Source of the DNA: Acidimicrobiia bacterium
GTDB taxonomy: Bacteria; Actinomycetota; Acidimicrobiia; Acidimicrobiales; JACDCH01
Direction: 5' to 3'
NCBI GenBank assembly: GCA_013694495.1
Contig: JACDCH010000052.1
Span: 1-18,113 of the forward strand
Length of the DNA stretch: 18,113 nt
Made by a program: the position numbers and the translations under genes. Shown here in pieces: positions 6,507-13,492 of this stretch (the stretch's first letter is position 1; each line of letters opens with the position of its first letter). The notes beneath the pieces are model-generated. The model made no database searches. It saw nothing but the letters and a program-made list of their open reading frames with translations, and was not told the DNA's origin.

Positions 6507-7597
6507 CGATCGCCCTGGATGCACCCTTCGGCGCCGAGCGAACGGGCCGGTTCACCACCGCCGGCCTCGTCAAGGCCGGCGTCGGCCTGGCCATCGGGAC
6601 CGGCGCCACCGCCCTCATCCTCGGCACCGCCCAGACCGGGCCCGAGGGCGACGCCCGCCTCGCCCACCCCGACCCGACGGGCAACGTCCTGACCGACGGC
6701 GTACCCCGCCTCGCCGAGCCGCTCTGGGGCGTCCAGAACTGGCCGGTCGTGTTCGGCACCGCCTTCCTCGTGGTGGCCGCGGTGGTGATGACGCCGTTCA
6801 TCGTCCAGTCGATCCGCCAGCGCCGGCTCAACCAGGGCCTGATGGTGTTCGCCTGCGTGATGGCGATGTCCCTGCTCGACCCCATCGCCAACTGGGTGAG
6901 CTTCACCGTCTACGACCCGCGGCTGCTGCACTTCCCGTCGACCTGGACGTGGATGCGCTTCTCGCCGTCAGTCGAGCCGGTGCTCGTCGTCCCCGGCTAC
7001 CCCTTCTACTACTTCACCATCGCGCTCATCTCGTTCGGCTTCGGCCAGCGCTACGTGCTCTCCCGGCTGCAGCCCGGCTCCTGGTGGCGGGCTCACCCCC
7101 GCACCACCCTCTTCGCCGTCGGCTTCGGCATCGCGACGCTCTGGGACATCCCCACCGAGCTGCTGATGATCCGGGCGAACATGTACGCCTACTCGCAGTC
7201 CTTCGGCCCCCGCATCGAATGGGGCGGCAGCCACGCCGGCCTCCCGCTGATCTGGAGCCTCTACACGATCCTCTCGATCGCCGCGATCACGCCCTTCCTC
7301 CACCGCGACGACGACGGAGGCTCGCTGCTCACGTCACTGGCGGCGCGGCTGCCGAAGCGGCCGAAGGCCGGGCGCGCCAACCAGCCGAGCGGCCAATCGG
7401 CCGGCCGCCAGATCCTCGCCGGGTCGATCACCCTCTGCGCCATCTACCTCGTGATCACCGCCGGCTACTTCGTGATCCGGGTCTCGGGCGTCGCCGAGAA
7501 CGCACCGGCCCACGGCTGGCCCTACGGCGAGATCAAGACGTATGACCCCTACGGCGTTCTCGAGGCCGACGGCATCCCCGGGCCGTACTACGAGTGA
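6503..7597 (+). CDS. AveC-family membrane protein (spirocyclase AveC-like, second copy)
   Basis: A 364-residue membrane protein with spans at about 21-41, 81-101, 112-133, 158-180, 202-222, 247-266 and 306-326. Its C-terminal tail, WPYGEIKTYDPYG followed by ADGIPGPYYE, is what I associate with proteins annotated as AveC family. Conserved polar or aromatic residues inside spans (D126, P127, N130; P164-G-Y-P-F-Y-Y; P217-T-E-L) would be candidates for a catalytic or substrate-binding site. AveC itself is a bifunctional dehydratase and spiroketal cyclase; most homologues are uncharacterised and often sit with P450 and lipid-catabolism genes. The ATG at 6503 overlaps the preceding stop by 4 bp; the long open frame upstream of it is antisense shadow. 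The acyl-CoA dehydrogenase gene starts 7 bp after its stop. The family call is fairly firm, the reaction unknown. Confidence 0.82.
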   Translation: MTIALDAPFGAERTGRFTTAGLVKAGVGLAIGTGATALILGTAQTGPEGDARLAHPDPTGNVLTDGVPRLAEPLWGVQNWPVVFGTAFLVVAAVVMTPFIVQSIRQRRLNQGLMVFACVMAMSLLDPIANWVSFTVYDPRLLHFPSTWTWMRFSPSVEPVLVVPGYPFYYFTIALISFGFGQRYVLSRLQPGSWWRAHPRTTLFAVGFGIATLWDIPTELLMIRANMYAYSQSFGPRIEWGGSHAGLPLIWSLYTILSIAAITPFLHRDDDGGSLLTSLAARLPKRPKAGRANQPSGQSAGRQILAGSITLCAIYLVITAGYFVIRVSGVAENAPAHGWPYGEIKTYDPYGVLEADGIPGPYYE

Positions 7598-7604
7598 CCG
7601 AGCG

Positions 7605-8795
7605 ATGACCCTGCTCGACGCCTCGCTGGACGCCGCCGCCCTGCAGGGCCGGGTCCACGCCCTCGTCTCGACCCACCCCCCGTCGGAGGTCGCGCCCGAG
7701 CGGTTCTGGTCGGCCCGGTTCGACGCCGGTCTCGCGTCCGTCGACCTGCCGGTCGGCCTTGGTGGGCTCGGCGCGGATCCCGCGTTGCAGCCGGTTGTCG
7801 ACGCCGCGCTGGCGGCCGCCGGCGCGCCCCGCATCGAGGAGCGCAACCTCATCGGGGTGCAGATGATGGCGCCCACCATCGGCGCCTTCGGCACCGCCGA
7901 CCAGGCCGAGCGGTGGCTGCGACCGGCCTTCACGGGAGCGGAGATCTGGTGCCAGCTGTTCTCCGAGCCCGGGGCAGGCTCCGACCTGGCGTCGCTCTCC
8001 ACCCGCGCCGTCCAGCACGACGACGGCAGCTGGCGACTCGACGGCCAGAAGGTGTGGACGACGCTGGCCCACCTCGCCGACCGGGCCATCTGCATCGCCC
8101 GCACCGATCCCACCGTCGCCAAGCACAAGGGCCTCACGTTCTTCGCCGTCGACATGCACGCCGCCGGCGTCGAGGTGCGCCCGCTCCGGCAGATCTCCGG
8201 TGAGGCCGAGTACAACGAGGTCTTCCTCACCGACGTGGTCGTGCCCGACGCCGACCGCATCGGTGCGCCCGGCTCGGGGTGGTCAGTCACGATGGCCACC
8301 CTCGCCAGCGAGCGCAGCGTCGTGGCCGATATGGCCAGCGGGGCGGCGATGGACGTGCTCCTCGACCGCCTCCGGGCCACGTGGGCCGCCGCCGACTCGT
8401 CGCGCCGCACCGCCGCCCACCGCGACCGGGTGGCCCGGCTCTTCGTCGAGGCCACTGTGGTGGGCCTCACCGCGGTGCGTCCAGAGCTGCCGCCGTCGAT
8501 GACCAAGATCGGCTACGGCGAGCTGGCCCAGCGCCTTGCCGAGGCGTGCCTCGACCTCGCGGGCCCTGCCGGTGCGCTGGTCGACCACTACGACCTCACC
8601 CAGCCCGACCGCTTCACCCACGTCGGCGGCGCGGCCGATGACGAGCTCCACCCCACCAAGGCGTTCCTCGTCGCCCAAGCGCTCACCATCGCCGGCGGCA
8701 CCACCAACGTGAACAAGAACGTCCTCGCCGAGCGGGTCCTCGGCCTCCCCCCCGAACCGCGCCCCCCCGCCCCCCAACCCCGGAGTCCCTCATGA
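7605..8795 (+). CDS. Acyl-CoA dehydrogenase (FadE-like)
   Basis: A 396-residue FAD flavoprotein of the acyl-CoA dehydrogenase family, introducing an alpha,beta double bond into an acyl-CoA. The FAD/substrate signature WCQLFSEPGAGSDLAS (115-130), GQKVWTT (148-153), GLTFFAVDM and the C-terminal AGGTTNVNKNVLAERVLGLP are all present. The N-terminal helical domain is short. At the usual catalytic Glu position just before the GT of the C-terminal motif there is a Gly, as in one common FadE subgroup, so the base must come from elsewhere or from a partner subunit. Heteromeric actinobacterial dehydrogenases acting on steroid side chains behave this way, but only one gene is present here. The C-terminal tail is Pro-rich and coded by C-runs at about 8747-8780. 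The ATG at 7605 was chosen over upstream in-frame codons that lie inside the previous gene. The stop overlaps the next start. Confidence 0.92.
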   Translation: MTLLDASLDAAALQGRVHALVSTHPPSEVAPERFWSARFDAGLASVDLPVGLGGLGADPALQPVVDAALAAAGAPRIEERNLIGVQMMAPTIGAFGTADQAERWLRPAFTGAEIWCQLFSEPGAGSDLASLSTRAVQHDDGSWRLDGQKVWTTLAHLADRAICIARTDPTVAKHKGLTFFAVDMHAAGVEVRPLRQISGEAEYNEVFLTDVVVPDADRIGAPGSGWSVTMATLASERSVVADMASGAAMDVLLDRLRATWAAADSSRRTAAHRDRVARLFVEATVVGLTAVRPELPPSMTKIGYGELAQRLAEACLDLAGPAGALVDHYDLTQPDRFTHVGGAADDELHPTKAFLVAQALTIAGGTTNVNKNVLAERVLGLPPEPRPPAPQPRSPS

Positions 8796-9886
8796 CGGTG
8801 GCCGACGAGCACGAGGAGCAGGCCGATGTCGAGGCGATGTCGCCCATCGGCCTCTCGAAGAACCGCTATCCCACGGGTTGGTTCCAGGTCGGGTGGTCCG
8901 CCGACCTCGCCCCCGGCGAGGTCCGGCCCATCCACTACTTCGGTCGCGAGCTCGTGCTCTGGCGATCCGAGGAGGGCGTGACCAGCGTGGCCGACGCCTA
9001 CTGCCTCCACCTCGGCGCCCACCTCGGCCACGGCGGCAGGGTGCACGGCGAGGTGCTGGCCTGCCCGTGGCACGGCTGGCGCTGGGACCTCGAGGGTCGC
9101 AACACCCACATCCCCTACAGCAGCCAGGAGTGCAAGAAGAACCTGCGGCTGGAGATGTGGCCGACGATGGAGCACTACGGCTGCATCCTCGTGTGGCACG
9201 ACATCACCTGCGGCCCGCCGACGTGGACCCCCGCGCTGGTCCCGGAGCTCGAGGGCGACTCGCACTACCCCCTCGATCCGACCCGGAACCACAGCTGGGT
9301 GATCAAGGCCCACCCGCAGATGCTCATGGAGAACGGGGTCGACGCCTTCCACATCCCGTTCATCCACGGCGCCGGCGAGCCGCCCTCGATCCAGGGCGTC
9401 GAGGTCGACGGCCACCGGTGGACCACCCACCTCACCGTGCCGTACGGCGCCGGCAAGGAGTCGACCTGGCTCACCCCCGACGGTGCCATCCAGGCGTCGA
9501 TGCGCTTCGACCTCGAGGGCGTCGGCATGGGCATCGCCGTGTGGCCCGAGCTGCTCATGGACGGCCGGATGATCACCAACCCGACACCGGTCGACGAGGA
9601 GCACACCGAGGTGTTCTGGTGCATGACCGTGGCCCGCCAGGAGGGCCACGACGAGCCGCACCGGGGGGCCCTCAAGATGATGGAGCACCAGAAGGCCGTG
9701 GTGGAGATGGACTTCGTGATCTTCGCCAACATGAAGGTGGGGCACATCCCGAACTTCGCCCCCGAGGAGGCCCAGCACTACGCCCACATGCGGCGCTGGG
9801 CCTGGCAGTTCTACCCGGGGAGCGGGGCGCTCCTCGAAGGGATCCGCTCGGCCCGTTCGAACGGCGACGGCGGCGCGGCCGGATGA
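8792..9886 (+). CDS. Rieske non-heme iron oxygenase, KshA-like
   Basis: A 364-residue oxygenase alpha subunit. The Rieske [2Fe-2S] site is C71-L-H73 with C91-P-W-H94. The mononuclear iron site reads N181-G-V-D184-A-F-H187-I-P-F-I-H192, with D307 (in VVEMDFVIF) the likely third ligand. The domain order and the QFYP-containing C-terminus resemble 3-ketosteroid 9-alpha-hydroxylase (KshA) and its relatives, which hydroxylate steroid or terpenoid rings. It needs electrons from a ferredoxin and reductase (KshB type), neither of which is encoded nearby. It starts inside the preceding stop (ATGA) and ends the same way at the P450 gene. The substrate cannot be deduced; KshA-like proteins also act on other polycyclic compounds. 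It is a candidate client for the neighbouring AAA+/VWA pair, by location only. Confidence 0.9.
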   Translation: MTVADEHEEQADVEAMSPIGLSKNRYPTGWFQVGWSADLAPGEVRPIHYFGRELVLWRSEEGVTSVADAYCLHLGAHLGHGGRVHGEVLACPWHGWRWDLEGRNTHIPYSSQECKKNLRLEMWPTMEHYGCILVWHDITCGPPTWTPALVPELEGDSHYPLDPTRNHSWVIKAHPQMLMENGVDAFHIPFIHGAGEPPSIQGVEVDGHRWTTHLTVPYGAGKESTWLTPDGAIQASMRFDLEGVGMGIAVWPELLMDGRMITNPTPVDEEHTEVFWCMTVARQEGHDEPHRGALKMMEHQKAVVEMDFVIFANMKVGHIPNFAPEEAQHYAHMRRWAWQFYPGSGALLEGIRSARSNGDGGAAG

Positions 9887-11058
9887 CCGACGTCCGGGGC
9901 GAGATCCAGTTCGATCACTACGACGAGGCGTTCGCCGCCGACCCCTACCCGGTGCTCGCCGACCTGCGCGAGCGGTGCCCCGTCGCCCACAGCGACGCCC
10001 ACGGCGGCTTCTGGGTGGCCACCCGCTACGCCGACATCCAGGACCTGTGTAGCCGGCCTGACGCGTTCTCGTCGCGCTACTCGAGCGTCCCGAACGACAT
10101 CGGCTTCGGCGACGTGGTGATCCCGCCGTTGCAGCTCGATCCACCCGAGCACACCCGCTTCAAGAAGCTGCTCACGCCGGTCTTCGCCGTCGGCCAGGTC
10201 GGGCCGTTTGAGCCGGCGGCGCGCACCTACGTCGCCGACCTCCTCGACGGGCTCGTCGGGAAGGGCGGATTCGACGCCAGCCACGACTTCGCCCGGCTGG
10301 TGCCCACGGCCGTCCTCTGCCAGATCCTCGGCGTGCCCGACGATGTCGAGCTCCTGAGCTCGCTCGTCGAGAGCATCCTTGCCAACGCCGCCACCGACCC
10401 CGACGGCGCGGCCGAGTCGGGGATGATCCTCCTCGCCCACGTCGCCGGGATCGTGGAGCAGCGCAAGGCCGAGCCCGGCCCCGACGTGTTGAGCCACCTG
10501 CTGGCCAGCGAGGTCGACGGCGAGAAGCTCAGTGACGAGGAGGTGATCTTCGTCGGCATCCTCCTCGTGCTGGCCGGGATCGACACCACGTGGAGCACGC
10601 TCTCGCTCGCCATCCACCACCTGGCCACCCACCCCGACGACCAGGCCCGCCTCCGCGCCGAGCCCGAGCTGCTCGGCACCGCCATGGAGGAGCTCCTCCG
10701 GGCCTTCGCCCCGGTCACCGTCGCCCGCCAGGTGATCGACGACCTCGACTTCCTCGGCCAGCCGCTGAAGCAGGGCGAAATGGTGCTGGTGTCGTTCCCG
10801 TCCGCCAACCGCGACGCCGTCGCCTTCGACCGGCCCGACGAGGTGGTGCTCGACCGGCCCAACAACCGCCACCTCGCCTTCGGCTCCGGCATCCACCGCT
10901 GCCTCGGCATCCATTTCGCCCGGATGGAGCTGCGGGTCGGGCTCGAGGAGCTGCTCGCCCGCGTGCCCGCCTTCGAGCTCGACCCCGACGTCCCCGTGAC
11001 GTGGGCCCGCGGCCAGGTACGCCGCCCGACGGCCGTGCCGCTGAGGTTCACCGCATGA
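9883..11058 (+). CDS. Cytochrome P450 monooxygenase
   Basis: A 391-residue soluble bacterial P450. The I-helix oxygen-activation motif is A231-G-I-D-T-T236, the K-helix ExxR is E270-L-L-R273, and the heme loop is F333-G-S-G-I-H-R-C340-L-G, with C340 the thiolate ligand. The N-terminal part includes LQLDPPEHTRFKKLL (the C-helix region that contacts a heme propionate) and is of normal length. This is a class-I type enzyme that needs ferredoxin and ferredoxin reductase, which are missing here. Actinobacterial P450s with this architecture often oxidise terpenoid or steroid substrates; the specific CYP family cannot be set by eye. It overlaps the oxygenase gene upstream and the crotonase gene downstream by 4 bp each, so it is an integral part of the operon. 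Confidence 0.94.
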   Translation: MTDVRGEIQFDHYDEAFAADPYPVLADLRERCPVAHSDAHGGFWVATRYADIQDLCSRPDAFSSRYSSVPNDIGFGDVVIPPLQLDPPEHTRFKKLLTPVFAVGQVGPFEPAARTYVADLLDGLVGKGGFDASHDFARLVPTAVLCQILGVPDDVELLSSLVESILANAATDPDGAAESGMILLAHVAGIVEQRKAEPGPDVLSHLLASEVDGEKLSDEEVIFVGILLVLAGIDTTWSTLSLAIHHLATHPDDQARLRAEPELLGTAMEELLRAFAPVTVARQVIDDLDFLGQPLKQGEMVLVSFPSANRDAVAFDRPDEVVLDRPNNRHLAFGSGIHRCLGIHFARMELRVGLEELLARVPAFELDPDVPVTWARGQVRRPTAVPLRFTA

Positions 11059-11867
11059 CCGACGTCGACGCCCACACCGTGCTCGACCGCCCGACGATGA
11101 CCGTCACCGTCGAGGGCTACGTGGCCACCATGACGCTCAACCGGCCCGAGACGATGAACGCCTTCGACGAGGCGGTCCACGACGACTTCCTCGCCACCGT
11201 CGACGCCCTCCGCACCCTCGACGTGCGCGCTGCCGTCCTCGCCAGCACCGGCAAGGTCTTCTCCGCCGGCGGCGACTTCGACTTCATGCTGCAGGCCCAC
11301 CACGACCTCCAGTTCCTCCTGCGCCACGTCGACGTCGGCCGCAACCTGGTGCTGACGCTGCTGGAGGTCCCGTACCCGATCGTGGCTGCGGTGCAGGGCC
11401 CGGCCATCGGCCTCGGGGCGACCGTCGTTTTGGCGTGCGACGCCGTCGTCGCCTCCCGCAACGTCGTGATCGCCGACCCGCACGTGCGGGTGGGCCTGGC
11501 CGCCGGCGACGGCGGCTGCCTCTTCTGGCCCCAGCACGTCGGGATGCTGCTGGCCCGCCGCTACCTCCTCACCGGCGACCGGCTCGACGCCGAGCGCTGC
11601 TACCAGCTCGGCCTCGTGTCGGATCTGGTCGACGAGCCGGCCGACGTGCTGCCCGCCGCCAGCGCCCTCGCCGAGCGGATGGCCGCCCTCCCGCCGCTCG
11701 CCGTGCAGGGGACGAAGCGGGCGCTGGCGAACGTGATGCGCATGCGAGCCGGGGAGGTGCTCGACCTCGCCTTCGCGGCCGAGGTCACCTCCGTGCGCTC
11801 CGACGACCTGCCCGAGGCCATCGCCGCCATCCGCGAGAAGCGGCCGCCCACCTACCGAGGACGTTGA
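11055..11867 (+). CDS. Enoyl-CoA hydratase/isomerase-family protein (crotonase fold)
   Basis: A 270-residue crotonase-superfamily enzyme. The oxyanion-hole elements are clear: S70-A-G-G-D74 and G115-P-A-I-G-L-G121. The two glutamates that hydrate enoyl-CoA in classical crotonase are not there. The position in the GGGCE motif is T123 and the one in QPEI is H143 (ADPHVRVGL). An Asp follows in GDGG (D152), a pattern I recall from a distinct actinobacterial crotonase subgroup. It therefore probably catalyses another CoA-ester reaction (isomerisation, retro-Claisen C-C cleavage or a ring-opening step) or uses H143/D152 for hydration. The N-terminus is about 15 residues longer than usual before the first strand (MTVTVEGYVATMTLNRP), so the ATG at about 11097 is an alternative start. 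The ATGA overlap supports 11055. Confidence 0.88.
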   Translation: MTDVDAHTVLDRPTMTVTVEGYVATMTLNRPETMNAFDEAVHDDFLATVDALRTLDVRAAVLASTGKVFSAGGDFDFMLQAHHDLQFLLRHVDVGRNLVLTLLEVPYPIVAAVQGPAIGLGATVVLACDAVVASRNVVIADPHVRVGLAAGDGGCLFWPQHVGMLLARRYLLTGDRLDAERCYQLGLVSDLVDEPADVLPAASALAERMAALPPLAVQGTKRALANVMRMRAGEVLDLAFAAEVTSVRSDDLPEAIAAIREKRPPTYRGR

Positions 11868-11875
11868 CCGACGCC

Positions 11876-13492
11876 ATGACCACCGCCAGGGCCGCCGCGC
11901 TCGACCACCCCTTCACCCGGCCCCGCACCTTCGCGTCGGAGCTGGCCGCCCGGGTCGCCGACCACCCCGACAAGGTGTTCCTCTATTTCGGCGACGAGCC
12001 AGTCACATTCGCCGACGCCCAGGAACGGACCCTGTCGGCGGCCAACCAACTGCTGGCCCTCGGAGTGGGCCCCGGTGACACCGTCGCCATCCTCACGCTG
12101 GCCTGCTCGGAGTTCCTGGCGACCTGGCTCGGGTGCGCCGAGATCGGCGCGCTCTCCATGCCGATCAACGTGATGTTCCGCGGGGAGTTCCTGCGCCATC
12201 AGCTCGACGACTCCGGCACCACCGTGCTCCTCGTCGACGCCATGTTCCTGCCGCAGGTCGCCCAGGTGCTCGAGGGCGCCCCCGGGTTGCACACCCTCCT
12301 GGTGCGGGGCACCGTGCCCGACGACCTCGTCCTCCCCGAGCGGGTCACCGTGCGCGACGCCTCGTTCCTCGCCGAAGGTGCCACCGACGCGGTGCACGGC
12401 GGCCGGCCCCACGCGTGGAACGAACAGGCGTGCCTCTTCTACACGTCGGGCACCACCGGCCCGTCGAAGGGGGCCCTGCTCACCCAGCAGTACCTCTGCG
12501 TCGCCGCCGAGGCCCTGGCCGACGCCTACGGCATGACGAGCGACGACGTGATGTACGCCGCCGTCCCCCTCTTCCACATGGGTGGCGCCTACGGCGTGGT
12601 GGCCGGCTCGCTCGTCTCCGGTCGCACCGCGGTGCTCGACCCGATGTTCAGCGTCACCGCCTGCTGGGATCGAGTGCGCCAGTACCAGGCGTCGATCTTC
12701 CTCGGCGTCGGCCCCATGATCATGATGTTGCTGAGCCTCCCACCCGACGAGCGCGACGCCGACCTCCCGATCCGCCTCCTCGTCGGCGCCCCGGTGTCGC
12801 CAGCGATGCACGAGGCGGCCGAAGCCCGCTACGGGTGCACCGTGCTCCAGTGCTACGGCCAGACCGAGGTGATCCCCGTCGCCATGACCCACTTCGGCGC
12901 CGGCGACGCCGCCGGCTCGGCCGGTCGGCTCGGTCCGCTCCACGACGTGCGGATCGTCGACGACGACGACCACGACGTCGAGCCCGGCCAGCCCGGCGAG
13001 ATCGTCGTGCGACCCCGCCACCCCCACGTGATGTTCGAGGGCTACCGCAACCAGGAGGCCGCCACCCTCGGCCAGTTCCGAAACCTCTGGTACCACACCG
13101 GCGACATGGGGCGGATCGACGCCGAGGGCAACCTCTGGTGGGTCGACCGCAAGAAGGACTCCATCCGCCGCCGGGGCGAGAACATCTCGTCCTTCGAGGT
13201 GGAGACCACCGTGCTGCGCCACGAGGCGGTGGCCGAGGTCGCCGCCCACGCCGTGCCCAGCGCCATCGGCGAGGACGACGTGAAGATCTGCGTCGTCGTC
13301 AAGCCCGACACCAAGGTCACGTCCGAGGAACTCCTCGAGCACTGCGTGGCCACCATGCCCTCCTTCATGGTGCCCCGCTACATCGAGCTGGTCGACGCGC
13401 TCCCCAAGAACGTGATCGGCCGGGTGCAGAAGCACGTCCTCCGGGCCGAGCCGCTCACCGACGCCACCTGGGACCGGGACGCCACCGCTTGA
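11876..13492 (+). CDS. Acyl-CoA synthetase (ATP-dependent, AMP-forming)
   Basis: A 538-residue ANL-superfamily ligase that makes acyl-AMP and then the CoA thioester. The motifs are in order: YTSGTTGPSKG (189-199) phosphate loop, CYGQTE (326-331), WYHTGDMG (405-412) with the ribose-binding Asp D410, and the hinge/A8 block DRKKDSIRRRGENIS (424-438). In the last motif PKNVIGRVQK (510-519) the usual GK is GR, leaving K519 as the likely adenylation lysine, as in some CaiC-like ligases. In this operon it would activate the acid made by the GMC and aldehyde dehydrogenases. It starts at ATG 11876, 8 bp after the crotonase stop; an in-frame TTG at 11864 overlapping that stop is possible. Its stop overlaps the GMC start as TTGA. 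The acid substrate is unknown. Confidence 0.93.
   Translation: MTTARAAALDHPFTRPRTFASELAARVADHPDKVFLYFGDEPVTFADAQERTLSAANQLLALGVGPGDTVAILTLACSEFLATWLGCAEIGALSMPINVMFRGEFLRHQLDDSGTTVLLVDAMFLPQVAQVLEGAPGLHTLLVRGTVPDDLVLPERVTVRDASFLAEGATDAVHGGRPHAWNEQACLFYTSGTTGPSKGALLTQQYLCVAAEALADAYGMTSDDVMYAAVPLFHMGGAYGVVAGSLVSGRTAVLDPMFSVTACWDRVRQYQASIFLGVGPMIMMLLSLPPDERDADLPIRLLVGAPVSPAMHEAAEARYGCTVLQCYGQTEVIPVAMTHFGAGDAAGSAGRLGPLHDVRIVDDDDHDVEPGQPGEIVVRPRHPHVMFEGYRNQEAATLGQFRNLWYHTGDMGRIDAEGNLWWVDRKKDSIRRRGENISSFEVETTVLRHEAVAEVAAHAVPSAIGEDDVKICVVVKPDTKVTSEELLEHCVATMPSFMVPRYIELVDALPKNVIGRVQKHVLRAEPLTDATWDRDATA

Noticed and set aside
8588..10144. 518-codon minus-strand open frame opposite the Rieske and P450 genes
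   Set aside because: Composition is His/Gly/Arg/Val low complexity with no domain, and the plus strand has full Rieske and P450 motifs.
11852..13435. 527-codon minus-strand open frame opposite the acyl-CoA ligase
   Set aside because: It is an antisense shadow; the plus-strand ligase has all ANL motifs in order.
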